A DNA stretch of 64,000 nt from Phycisphaerales bacterium (GCA_020639075.1 JACKHI010000001.1:1860001-1924000); one strand, 5' to 3'. Shown: positions 9,352 through 19,194, counted from the first letter of the stretch. The notes: generated from the letters alone by a model not told the origin. Numbers and translations are program-made.

Positions 9352-10593
9352 CTACAGGCTGAATCCGAATCCCATGAATACGCTGTGTTGCTGATGCTCG
9401 ATCCCGCTGAGCGCAAAATCGATTCCCAATGGAACATCTGATGAACCGTCCGCTCTCGTGCTGCTGTCAAAGCCATAGATATAGCCAACGCCGACCCACC
9501 AGTTGTCCTGTTCGTACCGAAGTCCACTCGTGATGTGATGCTGAAGATTAGCAGGCGCTATCGGCAGCACGTTGGATTCGGGAACGATGTTGGTTGCGTA
9601 GTTGTAGCCGACACCCAACGTCCAGTGCTCAGCCAATTTGAACTCTGCGCCGACGATGAATACCCATTGTTCTTTGTATGATGCGGGAAAGGGCATGCTG
9701 AAATCGATAGGCCCGTCGACACCAACGGTCATCGTCCCAAACGAACTGTTCGGATAGTCGGTCCAACGCACCTCGCCGACCATTTTCAACCAATCGTTGA
9801 CATCCCACGCCACGCCGGCACTGACTTGTTGAGGAAGCTGAAACTCCTTGATTCTTCCATCGCCGAGAGTCAAGGGCAGAACACCAAACATCGAGGCGCC
9901 CATTTCGCCGCCGTCCAAGTCCCCAAACCAGCTGGGAGATCGGTACGCGATACCAAGAGAGACGTCTAGGGTGGCTCGATAATGCAAGCCGAGGTTGAAG
10001 CCGCCACCGAAGGCAAAACCGCGTCCGAATTCCACATCCGCAGGCCCCAGCACCGCACTGAATTCGGCCGTCGCGGCCTCTGCCCGCACCCCCGCCCCGA
10101 TGGAAAGCTTGTCCGTTACCTGATAGGCAATGTTCAGCGAAAGGCTTGCATTCTTGACGTCTGACCCAACACGCCGGTCCATAAACGGAATCAGGAGATG
10201 TCGCATGGTATAGCTGGAGCCCATCCCGGACTTCGACTGAAGGGCCACCCCGACAGTCCATCGGTCGTCTACCGGAAATGCGGCCCCCACGTTGACCAGC
10301 GGAAACTCGCCATGAGACGTCGCGCTATCGATCGGACCATCCCAGTGCAGCCGTGTGAAGAGCAATTGCCCGGAGAAATCCACCGAAACAGCTTCTCGCG
10401 AGCGCAGCGATAGGCTCGCTGCATTCTCTATCTGAGATAGCGCTGTGTCGCCAACGCCAACATCGGCGCCACCACGAGCGCGCGCCTGCATGCTTGCATC
10501 GATCGGTTCCAAGCCGTCAGTCGCTCGCGCTGTTCCCACCGTCAGGCAGGACGTTGCGAACACACAGAGGATTCGAGCAAATCGCGCCGTCAA
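9352..10593 (-). CDS. FadL/TodX-type outer membrane transport protein
   Basis: About 413 residues. The mature part starts after a signal peptide ending in TARA (TTG start at 10593) and shows the FadL-family pattern: A-x-x-S-Q-I-E-N-A-A-S near the N-terminus, then about 14 amphipathic strands with terms such as VGVALQSKSGMGSSY and LGVGYNYATN. FadL proteins carry hydrophobic compounds across the outer membrane. The start is doubtful. The frame stays open upstream to 10827, no in-frame ATG precedes the signal peptide, and a strong AGGAGG at about 10643-10648 has no start at proper spacing. A TTG at 10593 gives the best signal peptide. Co-location with sulfur-carrier genes may mean it imports a sulfur-containing or hydrophobic substrate; this is a guess. 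Confidence 0.78.
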   Translation of the reverse strand: MTARFARILCVFATSCLTVGTARATDGLEPIDASMQARARGGADVGVGDTALSQIENAASLSLRSREAVSVDFSGQLLFTRLHWDGPIDSATSHGEFPLVNVGAAFPVDDRWTVGVALQSKSGMGSSYTMRHLLIPFMDRRVGSDVKNASLSLNIAYQVTDKLSIGAGVRAEAATAEFSAVLGPADVEFGRGFAFGGGFNLGLHYRATLDVSLGIAYRSPSWFGDLDGGEMGASMFGVLPLTLGDGRIKEFQLPQQVSAGVAWDVNDWLKMVGEVRWTDYPNSSFGTMTVGVDGPIDFSMPFPASYKEQWVFIVGAEFKLAEHWTLGVGYNYATNIVPESNVLPIAPANLQHHITSGLRYEQDNWWVGVGYIYGFDSSTRADGSSDVPLGIDFALSGIEHQQHSVFMGFGFSL

Positions 10594-11328
10594 GTCTCGC
10601 CCCAACTGACCGGTCCATTTGACATGAGTTCGTTGAGCGTTACCTCCTGTGCTCAACGCAGGCCTCCACCAACCCTTGGATGACAACGCGATACGCGCCC
10701 GCTCCCCCAGCAGTTCTTCCGCTAAGATCCGGAGAAACAGTCTTGTCCCATCGAACCTGGAGCAGTTCGGCCGTCTGACTCTCCTGTCAGCAATTCGAGA
10801 CTCGACGGTGAATCGACTGTCTCCCACGTTGCCTTCGCTATCGAGCAGTGCCTGTCGTTCGAGAATGGTGCACTCTCCAAAGCGATCCAGGTGTCCCGCA
10901 GCCCAATCATCGGAGACTTCGATCGGAAAGGTAAGACAAACCTATGGCAGTCTGACGATCGAGGTTCCGAGAAACCCGCTGAGAGGATTGCATCGGCGAT
11001 ATTTGCGCAACACAAGACTGGATTTCCTGCGCCGCCCTGCAACGAACACAGCAGGATGGGAGATAGTGACGAGGAATCGGATACAGTTGGCTTTTTTTCA
11101 ACGACGTTGATTCCGGCCTCTCCAACGCCCAGAATACACCGATCTCATCATTGAGACGCAGGACTGCAACCCTGTTCTCAGATTCAGAATCGTCGGCAGT
11201 TCCCCTGAACGCGATCGAAGATTGGCGGGATTGCCCTTTCCTCGTTGCCAAGTCCAAAAGCGATGTATGTTCGGCACACCCTGCGAATGTCACGGTTTCG
11301 GGCCACTTGCGGAACTGCGAAATGGCCG
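10594..11328. other. Intergenic stretch between porin and CheW genes
   Basis: About 735 bases. Open frames on both strands here overlap each other and give low-complexity translations without motifs. An AGGAGG on the minus strand near 10643-10648 is probably the leader of the porin gene, although its spacing to a usable start is poor. No RNA gene or terminator was recognised. Confidence 0.45.
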
Positions 11329-12210
11329 TTATCCGGTCAAGCCAACCAGAGGCTTCGAGGCCATGCATCGAGATTCCAGTGATCCCGTGAACAGCCTATG
11401 GCCGTCGATCATCACGAGAAGCCCGCCTTCGTCCTTGATCTCGGAGACACCGGAGAATACTCCAGATTGGGCCAGACGATCCGGAATCGGTTGGATCTGA
11501 TCTGACGAGATGCGGACAACGCAGTCAACCGAGTCGACCTGGATCCCAAGCTGATTCCCACTGCATTCGACGACAACGATCAACGGCTTCCGCAGTGTAT
11601 GGAGTAGATCTCGGATCTGTCTCAACAGGGATACCATCGTATTCAGAGTGTGGTGTCGCACTGACTCGATGAGGTCATGAGCACCACTGGTGTCTCCTTC
11701 TTGAACAAGATCCGAGACCGCATCCGCAATTGCATGGATTGCGGTGTGGGGCGTTTCAAGTTGGCCGATGAGAAGATGAAGTGTCAGGTTGGCGTTCGTC
11801 AGCCGATTCAGTTGCTGTTCATCAGCCATGATTCCATCGTACCACTTGCCAAATGCGCACAGGTGCGGATCGCGCGCGAGCGTAAATCGTCGCCCTTCAT
11901 TGACAGATCGCGTTAGCTCGTCGATCCAGTTGACGTGGTCCTGTTCGCGCGTTTCAAGCAGTTTGATGATCTCGGCGGTTTCCTTTTCCAGGGATGGCAA
12001 GCCGATCATGGTACGGAGGTCGCGAATAGCAATGATGTTTCCTCGGAGGCTGAGCGCTCCCACGTCGCAGTCTTTGGTCTGCGGCAAACCCCGTATTTGG
12101 TGGATTCGAGCGGGCGTCAGCTCTCGTACATAATCGACGTGAATCGCGTACTTCTGATTCGCGAGCGTGAAAACCAGCCACTGGCTTGCCGACTTATTAC
12201 CCATTTCCAT
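11329..12210 (-). CDS. CheW-like adaptor with an internal CZB zinc-binding domain
   Basis: 293 residues. Residues 8-75 match the first half of CheW (QWLVFTLANQKYAIHVDYVREL, LSLRGNIIAIRDLR) and residues 200-285 the second half. Between them lies a helical insertion with the chemoreceptor zinc-binding signature: His92 in H-x-x-W, Cys118 in C-x-F-G-K-W-Y, and His145 and His149 in H-x-x-x-H. These four are the known zinc ligands of CZB domains, which respond to zinc or to oxidants such as hypochlorite. CheW couples chemoreceptors to CheA; no receptor or CheA is in the window. The ATG at 12210 was chosen because AAAGGG precedes it by six bases and it gives a standard CheW start. The gene lies downstream of two hybrid kinases on the same strand, 465 bases away. 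Confidence 0.85.
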   Translation of the reverse strand: MEMGNKSASQWLVFTLANQKYAIHVDYVRELTPARIHQIRGLPQTKDCDVGALSLRGNIIAIRDLRTMIGLPSLEKETAEIIKLLETREQDHVNWIDELTRSVNEGRRFTLARDPHLCAFGKWYDGIMADEQQLNRLTNANLTLHLLIGQLETPHTAIHAIADAVSDLVQEGDTSGAHDLIESVRHHTLNTMVSLLRQIRDLLHTLRKPLIVVVECSGNQLGIQVDSVDCVVRISSDQIQPIPDRLAQSGVFSGVSEIKDEGGLLVMIDGHRLFTGSLESRCMASKPLVGLTG

Positions 12211-12675
12211 TGAAGACCCTTTCGAGCTCGCACCATGTTGCAATACGTTCTCTATCGGATATCGAGCGTACGCCATCAAAGAAGGGACAACCGGATCGAG
12301 TCCGACAATCTGGATATGGGTGATGTTCCGGTAAAAGGCCCGGTCGCTGGTGTTCTTGCTTTGCAATCCCCATGGATGATCGCCAACACTCCCGGAGATC
12401 GGCCGGGGGCAGGGCCCTCAAACACAAGCGCCCGGACCGGTAGGCGGAACGGGCACTTCAGTTCGAATGCCCCTAAGCTCAGAAGATCCGGATTGCTGAC
12501 GAGTATTCGACGAATATTTCCAGAAACACTCGTTGGCCACTTTCTTCATAAACTGCATTGAAGTTCGTCACGCGTCGTTCCCTCAACCAGGCCCTGTGGC
12601 CTGCGTCGGCCGTATCCTCTCGCCTCTCGGAATGATTGCAACGACCTATCACGCTCTCATTTCACGCCCGATCAA
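12211..12675. other. Intergenic stretch upstream of the CheW gene
   Basis: About 465 bases with no convincing reading frame, RNA gene or repeat. The in-frame extension of the CheW gene up to 12366 lacks a good ribosome-binding site and any similarity to CheW, so it is treated as untranslated. It may hold the CheW promoter and the terminator of the kinase pair, neither of which I can point to. Confidence 0.45.
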
Positions 12676-14889
12676 TCACTGCTCGGAGGCTGTGACCTCG
12701 GTCGATGGCGTCCCAGGTTTCGCGTACCGCAGGACTCCGCCGATCAGATCCGCCCTCTTGATCGGCTTCGTAAGATAACCGTCGCAACCCGCCGCGACAC
12801 ACTTGTCCTTCTCGCCTCCCATCGCGTGCGCCGTCAGCGCAACGATGGGATGTACATAGCCTTCTTCCCGCAGTGTTTGCGCCGCCGTGTAACCGTCCAT
12901 GACGGGCATCTGCATATCCATCAGGATAATGTCGTATGCCGTGAGTGAATTCACCGCCGTCGTCGCGAGGTCAACCGCCTCCCGACCGTTCTCCGCAGTG
13001 TCCACCGAAGCGCCGGCCTTTCTGAGGAGGTGGGACAGCAGGCGTCGGTTGTCGAGTCCGTCGTCGACCAGCAACACGCGCAGCCCATCCAGAGGTTGTC
13101 CCCGATCCGCTGTTCCGTGGGAATCCGCGCCGTTGGGTTTAGGATTCGATGGCCCCGCCTTCTGTGTGGCGCAGACCTCGACAAACTCGACACCTTTCAC
13201 GGGTCCGGTGGCGATCGTCGCCCGAAACGTGCTTCCCTTGCCGACAACCGTCGAAACGATCTCGATGGACCCACCAAGCATCTCCGCAAGTCGACGACTG
13301 ATGGCCAGCCCCAGTCCCGTTCCGCCGAACCTGCGACTCATCGTCGAGTCCGCCTGACTGAATGGCTGGAAGAGACGAACGGCCTGTTCTTCGGTCATGC
13401 CGATTCCCGTGTCGATTACGTCAAACTGAATGACCGGTTTGATCCCATCTACAAAACGCGTCACGATCCGTACGCCGCCGGTTTCCGTGAATTTGATCGC
13501 ATTTCCAACAAGATTGATCAGAATCTGACGCAGCCGCATTGGATCCGACTGAATCGTCTCGGGCAGTCTCCCCTCGAATTCCGTTCGCAGATGAACCTGC
13601 AGACTCTCGGCACGCGCTTCCATCAGCCTCGCAACATCCGTCACGATTTCCTTGCACGAACACCTTGTCTGTTCGACCGCAAGCTTGCCCGCCTCGATCT
13701 TAGAGATGTCGAGGATGTCGTTAATAACTCCAAGCAGGTGCTCGCCATTTCGCTGAATCGTACGAACGGCATTCACACGCGATGCCGGCGCTCGGTCGAT
13801 GTCGCCCTCTTCCAGCAACATCTCAGCGAATCCGAGAATCGCGGTCATTGGCGTGCGAATCTCGTGGCTCATGTTCGCCAGAAATTCACTCTTCGATTGA
13901 TTCGCGGCTTGGGCGGCTTCATTGGCTTCCGAAAGCTCATCATGTTGTTGCACCACCTTGTCGTACAACCGAACGACTTCCTGTTTTTGCCGGGCGAGAT
14001 CGTCCGCTTGATGCTCGAGGGTTTGGTTGGTCGCGACGATTTCATCGACATATTTCTGCAGAGATGCATTCTGATGACTAAGTCGCTCTTCGGCTGCCAC
14101 CAATTCCTGACACTTATTCAGGAAGGCGTCTCTCGTATCCGCCACTCGGATGAGCGTTTGGCGCGACACCAGGCTCTTCACGAATACGGCTATTCCCGCA
14201 ACAAGCGATGCCAGCAAGGATGGAACACAGGCGGCCTTGGCCGAGTCCGCAATCGCTGCCATGCGCTTTAGATGGTTGTCCGCTGAAATGTCGACACCGA
14301 CAACACCGGCCTGCTGTCCGGATGAATTGTAGAAAGGTGCAAATCCGGACAGAAAAGTGCCCCAATCATCAGTGTATGGCTCACTAGATGTGGTGCAGAT
14401 CCCTTCCCTCAGTGAAACAGCGATGGCAGGGTCAAAGTCAAGATACTCCTCCATGACTTTGGCCTGGTCGTCACGCCCATCGCCATCGGCGTCGCCGGGG
14501 GACGCGGAATCGACGACGAAATACACTCGGTCATTCTGCAGAATCGCTGTGTAGATGTAGGTGATCCCATCGCATGCGTCAAGCATGCGCCGAAGCGGCT
14601 CCACCGCCTCCTGAAACTCGTTGGATTCCTGCTGCGTCGGCGAGCGTATCATGTCGTGCAAATCACCGTTGAGATTCGCGGCGGCAGCCTGAGCCAGACG
14701 TTGCAGCTCCGCGTGCGCTGCCGCATTGTGCGCGTGGCTCGCCTCAGAATATACAATCCAGATGCAGGATAGTGTGCAGGCCAGCAGAAACGACGCGGTA
14801 AGCAGACCCTCCATCAGCGCCGCCGCCGTCGGGCGCACGTTGCCCCACGCCATCCACCTGGCCCAGCAGCTCGCAGACACCGTAGTCAT
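12676..14889 (-). CDS. Hybrid histidine kinase with Cache-like extracytoplasmic sensor
   Basis: 737 residues. A membrane segment at about 25-47 and a second at about 220-238 flank a periplasmic region with the Cache-type ending SGQQAGVVGVDIS. A coiled coil at 255-325 leads to HisKA (His342, NMSHEIRTPMTAI), HATPase (NLVGNAIKF, DTGIGM, GGTGLGL) and one receiver domain with DIILMDMQMP. The sensor contains an unusual aspartate-rich loop, PGDADGDGRDD, resembling a calcium-binding turn. The ATG overlaps the stop of the preceding kinase by four bases, so the two are translationally coupled and may act in one phosphorelay. There is no DNA-binding output. Confidence 0.88.
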   Translation of the reverse strand: MTTVSASCWARWMAWGNVRPTAAALMEGLLTASFLLACTLSCIWIVYSEASHAHNAAAHAELQRLAQAAAANLNGDLHDMIRSPTQQESNEFQEAVEPLRRMLDACDGITYIYTAILQNDRVYFVVDSASPGDADGDGRDDQAKVMEEYLDFDPAIAVSLREGICTTSSEPYTDDWGTFLSGFAPFYNSSGQQAGVVGVDISADNHLKRMAAIADSAKAACVPSLLASLVAGIAVFVKSLVSRQTLIRVADTRDAFLNKCQELVAAEERLSHQNASLQKYVDEIVATNQTLEHQADDLARQKQEVVRLYDKVVQQHDELSEANEAAQAANQSKSEFLANMSHEIRTPMTAILGFAEMLLEEGDIDRAPASRVNAVRTIQRNGEHLLGVINDILDISKIEAGKLAVEQTRCSCKEIVTDVARLMEARAESLQVHLRTEFEGRLPETIQSDPMRLRQILINLVGNAIKFTETGGVRIVTRFVDGIKPVIQFDVIDTGIGMTEEQAVRLFQPFSQADSTMSRRFGGTGLGLAISRRLAEMLGGSIEIVSTVVGKGSTFRATIATGPVKGVEFVEVCATQKAGPSNPKPNGADSHGTADRGQPLDGLRVLLVDDGLDNRRLLSHLLRKAGASVDTAENGREAVDLATTAVNSLTAYDIILMDMQMPVMDGYTAAQTLREEGYVHPIVALTAHAMGGEKDKCVAAGCDGYLTKPIKRADLIGGVLRYAKPGTPSTEVTASEQ

Positions 14890-17800
14890 AAGCGATCTTC
14901 ACCTGCGTCGCGGGAAGGCGCCGTGGCGAGCGCGTGTTGTAGCACCCCTTCAATGAGAGTGCTTCGCTTGATCGGCTTGGTAAGATAACCATCGCAGCCG
15001 GCGGAAATGCACTTCTTCATCTCACCGCCCATGGCATGGGCCGTGAGGGCGACAATCGGCCGGCGGTACCCATTGGCGCGCAACTGGGCCGTTGCTTCGT
15101 AGCCATCCATGATCGGCATTTGCATGTCCATTAAGATGATGTCGTAGAATGCGGATGATTCCACCGCTCGCCAGGCCGCCTCGACGGCGGCTTTGCCGTT
15201 TTCAGCGATGTCGACAGTCGCCCCGGCCTTCTTGAGCATGAGAGAAATCAGGCGCTGGTTGTCAGGCCCGTCCTCAGCCAGCAGAATTTTCAGCCCGGCC
15301 AGCGGGTCAGTCGCGCAGACCATCGACTGTGATTCATCATGGGTCGCGGAAGCGTCGACGGATTCGGAGATCGCGCGCAAGACATCTTCGATCATCTCAA
15401 CACCGTCAAGCGAACCCGGACTCACCGTTGCTCGCATAGTGGTGCCCTCGCCCGGCGCCGTCGCGATGATCTCGATGCCTCCCCCCAGCATCTCAGAAAG
15501 CCGACGGCTGATGGTCAAGCCCAGTCCGGTTCCGCCAAACCTACGCGCCATTGAGGTATCCGCCTGCGAAAATGGCGTAAAGAGCCTGGTCACCTGTTCA
15601 TCCGTCATACCAATTCCGGTGTCCACCACGTCGAACTGCAACATGGGGACTGGTCCGCGAACGAAGCGCGGGATCAGACGAACGCTTCCATGCTCGGTGA
15701 ACTTGATGGCGTTGCCCACGAGGTTGATCAGAATCTGGCGCAGACGTAGTTCGTCGCTCTCTATCGACACGGGCAGTGGTCCGTCAGGATCGATGCGGAA
15801 TTGGATCATGCGATCGTCAGCGCGCACCTGCATAAGCGAGGCCACTTCCGCCAGCACCTGACACGGCGAGCATCTCTTTCGCTCCACTGTTAGCTTGCCG
15901 GCCTCGATCTTAGAGATATCCAGGATGTCGTTGATGACACCCAGCAGGTGGTCGCCGTTTCGCTGAATCGTCCGAATCGCATTGACTCGGCGCTCGGGCG
16001 CACGAGCGAGGTCTCCCTCGTCAAGCAACAATTCTGCGAAACCGAGGATCGCCGTCATTGGCGTGCGAATTTCGTGACTCATGTTGGCCAAGAATTCGCT
16101 CTTCGATTTGTTTGCGGACTCGGCGGCCTCCTGAGCCCGGATCAGTTTATCTTCCATCAGTTTTCGCTCTGTAATGTCCGTCCGAATCGCAATGAGCTTG
16201 TTGATCTTCCCCTCGGCTCCGCGAAGTCCCGCAATCGTTGCGTCCGTCCAGTAGAGCGACCCGTCTTTTGCGCGGTTGCAAACCTCCTCCCGCCAGATTC
16301 CGCCGCGCACGGCCGTATTCCAGGCACCTGCCCAAAACTCCCGCGAATGCTTGCCCGAGTTAACGATGCGATGCGTCTGACCGATCAGTTCCTCTCGGGA
16401 GTACTTGCTGATCTTGCAGAATTTGTCATTCGCGTAGTCGATCCGTCCTGCAAGGTCTGTTGTGGTGACGATGGAGTGCTCATCGAGCGCGAACTTATAC
16501 GCTTTCAACTCGTCGAGCGTTCGTTTCATCTCGTCGGCGGACGCTTCGAGACGGCTATTCAGAGCGAACAGCTCCTTCTGCTGCGTCTCCATCTCGTACT
16601 GGCGAACTTCCAACTCATCGTTGTTCTCCTCGAGCGTGCGCGCCGCCTTTTGCAACGCAGCCGTTCGTTCATCGACGCGCTTCTCAAGCTTGAGGTTGAT
16701 CCGACGCAGTTCGCGATGGTGTCGAATTCCAAGTCCGACCGCTAGACATCCTCCCGCAGTCAGAAGACCGATTGCGACGTATCCAACGCTGGCCACGGTC
16801 GACGCAGACCTAACGTCCATTCGATCCCAGAATTCCGAGTCGGGGCGTCCCACCCAGAGCTGCCATCGACCCGATTCATCATCCACGGGCAAGTCCAGAA
16901 CCTCTGAGTAGATCAGGTCCTGAGAGGGAATCCCACTCGATACCTCGGGGCGGTTCCATTCAACAGGGCCGTCGTCCCAGGACCTAGCTACGTAGTGGTT
17001 GTGGGTATTGACGAGGCCCAGTTGTCCGCCCGGGAGTAGGTCTCGAAGCACGTTGGTCAGGATGACTCCTGAGACGCATCCCCTAAGGCCCCCCCTAGGA
17101 TCGAACAGGGGGACCGAAAGGACCAATCCGGAGCGGTCTGAGTTGTTGGGATGGGCTATGTCGTACCGCCTGTTGTCGCAGGTAATCACTTCGGGGCCGC
17201 TGATAAGCGGGTATGTCAGTCCGCTGACATCCTCCTCCCGCGGGCAATTCTGCTTCATCCAGGCCATCTGCTTGACCATCAGTTCATATTCGTAATACTC
17301 AATTTCTTCCGCTTCACCTCTTACGGGAACGATGTGTTTCGGCGGCTTGTTCGAATCAAACTTCGCGTGACAGCGAAAGCAATTGTCTCCCGATCCAACC
17401 GCGACATCGTCCTTGTCACCCCAGGATTTGGATATCCTCAATTCAGAATTCGACGATTCTCCGTCCTTGCCGGCTGCTGCGTCTATTTCCTCGTCTCCAG
17501 CGGACCTACCCAGAATCAGACCGTCAAACGTCGTGATTGGCGCCTGCATCCACCCGGTCTTGAGATCCCATTCGGACGGCTGCATGTCGACGGAAACAAT
17601 GTATACCTCCGACATCGCGACCGCTGTCGCAAGACTATTGTAGATTTCCTGTGTCGTCTCTCTCGCATCCGTGTCGAAGTCCTCAGCGTAGCGATCGATG
17701 GCTCGTACGCCTGGCAGCCGGGCAATGGTTCGGAGTCCGTCGTAGATCCGCTCAAAGACGTGCTCGATTCGCATCCCGAAGCCCAGCGCCATTTCGTGCG

Positions 17801-17933
17801 ATTCGACTCGATAGGATTCCATCGCCGCCTCAATATCTGACACGTACTTAAGTCGTACGCAGATTAGTAGCGCGGCGCCCACGGCAATAATGGCGAGGTA
17901 TCGCCAGAGGCAATTCTTGTGCAGTGAATGCAT
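14886..17933 (-). CDS. Hybrid histidine kinase with CxxCH haem motif and PAS domain
   Basis: 1015 residues. A membrane segment at about 11-28 is followed by a 370-residue extracytoplasmic region containing CFRCH at residues 185-189, the covalent c-type haem attachment motif, within a stretch resembling DUF3365/Tll0287-like sensors. A second membrane segment lies near 400-417. Then come a long coiled coil, one PAS domain (EVCNRAKDGSLYW), HisKA (NMSHEIRTPMTAI), HATPase and a receiver with DIILMDMQMP. The sensor is therefore a candidate redox, oxygen or NO detector; haem binding itself is inferred. The ATG at 17933 has AGAAGG about ten bases upstream and is preferred over an in-frame codon at 17969. 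The 3' end overlaps the next kinase (ATGA). It lies divergent from the porin remnant at 18118. Confidence 0.87.
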   Translation of the reverse strand: MHSLHKNCLWRYLAIIAVGAALLICVRLKYVSDIEAAMESYRVESHEMALGFGMRIEHVFERIYDGLRTIARLPGVRAIDRYAEDFDTDARETTQEIYNSLATAVAMSEVYIVSVDMQPSEWDLKTGWMQAPITTFDGLILGRSAGDEEIDAAAGKDGESSNSELRISKSWGDKDDVAVGSGDNCFRCHAKFDSNKPPKHIVPVRGEAEEIEYYEYELMVKQMAWMKQNCPREEDVSGLTYPLISGPEVITCDNRRYDIAHPNNSDRSGLVLSVPLFDPRGGLRGCVSGVILTNVLRDLLPGGQLGLVNTHNHYVARSWDDGPVEWNRPEVSSGIPSQDLIYSEVLDLPVDDESGRWQLWVGRPDSEFWDRMDVRSASTVASVGYVAIGLLTAGGCLAVGLGIRHHRELRRINLKLEKRVDERTAALQKAARTLEENNDELEVRQYEMETQQKELFALNSRLEASADEMKRTLDELKAYKFALDEHSIVTTTDLAGRIDYANDKFCKISKYSREELIGQTHRIVNSGKHSREFWAGAWNTAVRGGIWREEVCNRAKDGSLYWTDATIAGLRGAEGKINKLIAIRTDITERKLMEDKLIRAQEAAESANKSKSEFLANMSHEIRTPMTAILGFAELLLDEGDLARAPERRVNAIRTIQRNGDHLLGVINDILDISKIEAGKLTVERKRCSPCQVLAEVASLMQVRADDRMIQFRIDPDGPLPVSIESDELRLRQILINLVGNAIKFTEHGSVRLIPRFVRGPVPMLQFDVVDTGIGMTDEQVTRLFTPFSQADTSMARRFGGTGLGLTISRRLSEMLGGGIEIIATAPGEGTTMRATVSPGSLDGVEMIEDVLRAISESVDASATHDESQSMVCATDPLAGLKILLAEDGPDNQRLISLMLKKAGATVDIAENGKAAVEAAWRAVESSAFYDIILMDMQMPIMDGYEATAQLRANGYRRPIVALTAHAMGGEMKKCISAGCDGYLTKPIKRSTLIEGVLQHALATAPSRDAGEDRL

Positions 17934-18117
17934 GGACTCGTCGCCTTCTGATGCACGCCGTGACGCCACTGGTCTGCCCTATCCACAATCTCGGACCTTT
18001 TGGTGTATCCGCACCGAGACCGCATGGTCCCTATCGGTTTGGAGCGTGCCTGACTCGACTTGCCACTGAGCATGACCGAAAGCTCAATTGGATTCGGGTT
18101 TCTTCGAGGACCGCTGA

Positions 18118-19194
18118 ACAACGAGGCTGCGCAACAAGACACTGGCAACGCGCCAAGGCGTCCGCACCGGCCTCCTGCGATTCAGCGTTTGCATCTGTGC
18201 GGCGACCTGCTCGCCATTGCACCGAGCCAATGCGGACGAACCTCGCCAGCTTGATGTGGTCGCATCACGGACTCAGACGACTCAACCGGCGACAGAGTTA
18301 TCATGCGACGGAGATGCCCGGGCATCTGAATGGACTCGAGCGACGGGAAACTGGTTCGAATTGCGTCCTGTTCTGGAGGAATCCGGGATCACGATCGACG
18401 CTGGATACACGCTTGACGCGCAGACTAATCTCCGCGGCGGCCTGAATACACATGACTCTGATACCTACCGCGGGCTCTTGGACCTTTCGGTATCACTTGA
18501 TACCGAGGCGCTGGGCCTCTGGCCCGGCGGGACGTTATTTGCGGACTTCCAGCACATTCGGGGAGAGAGCATTACCGATCGCCACGTCGGTGACCTGTTC
18601 GTACTAAGTAGCAACGATGGCCCGAGCCGAAGCCAGCTTGCAGAGTTCTGGTGGGAACAGGTGTTCTTCGACGGCTTGCTTCGCGTCAAACTCGGCAAAC
18701 AGGATGCCAACGCAGATTTCGCGACGAACGACTACGGCGCAGAATTCGTCAATAGCGCCCCCTACATGATCGCTCATGTCCCAATTCCAACATACCCGGA
18801 CCCGGGCATGGGCGCTGCGGTTTTTCTTGATCCGATCGACTGGATGACAATCGCAGCCGGGGTGTACGACACTGACGGATCGGGTACCCGCGGGGGACTT
18901 GAGACCGCTCTTCACGGGCGCGACGACTCCATGACCATTGCGGAACTCACGCTTCGCCCGCAGTGGAACATCGGCGGCGTGCCACATCCGGGAGCCTATC
19001 GCCTCGGCGGCTGGTATCATAGCGGCTCCTGGGATGTATTCTTCAATGACCTGGGAGGACGGCGACCGCCGCGCTTTCACCGCGGGAACGCGGGTGTTTA
19101 TTGTTCGCTTGACCAAATGGTATTCAAGGAGATTCCCGAAGACGTCGACGACGAGCAGGGTCTCGGAATGTTCTTCCAGTTTGGTTGGGCCTGA
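18118..19194 (+). pseudogene. OprB-like carbohydrate porin remnant, truncated at both ends
   Basis: The translation matches the carbohydrate-selective porin OprB family: GITIDAGYTLDAQTNLRGG, a KLGKQDANADFA segment and a late GAYRLGGWYHSG strand. Two faults are visible. The 3' end stops at a TGA made of the first three bases of the IS element (19192-19194), just after FFQFGWA, so the last strands of the barrel are missing. At the 5' end the frame is open from 18118 and encodes a signal-peptide-like stretch ending in HRANA, but it has no ATG or GTG, and its only TTG (18217) lies inside the signal peptide. A CTG start or a lost 5' end by small indel is possible. The barrel would not be complete, so I call it a pseudogene. 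Confidence 0.72.

Noticed and set aside
10907..11368. 153-residue minus-strand frame between the CheW and porin genes
   Set aside because: No motif, overlaps the CheW 3' end in another frame, no ribosome-binding site.
13030..14271. 413-residue plus-strand frame opposite a histidine kinase
   Set aside because: It mirrors the HisKA/HATPase coding sequence and has no motif of its own; GC-rich DNA often leaves the antisense frame open.
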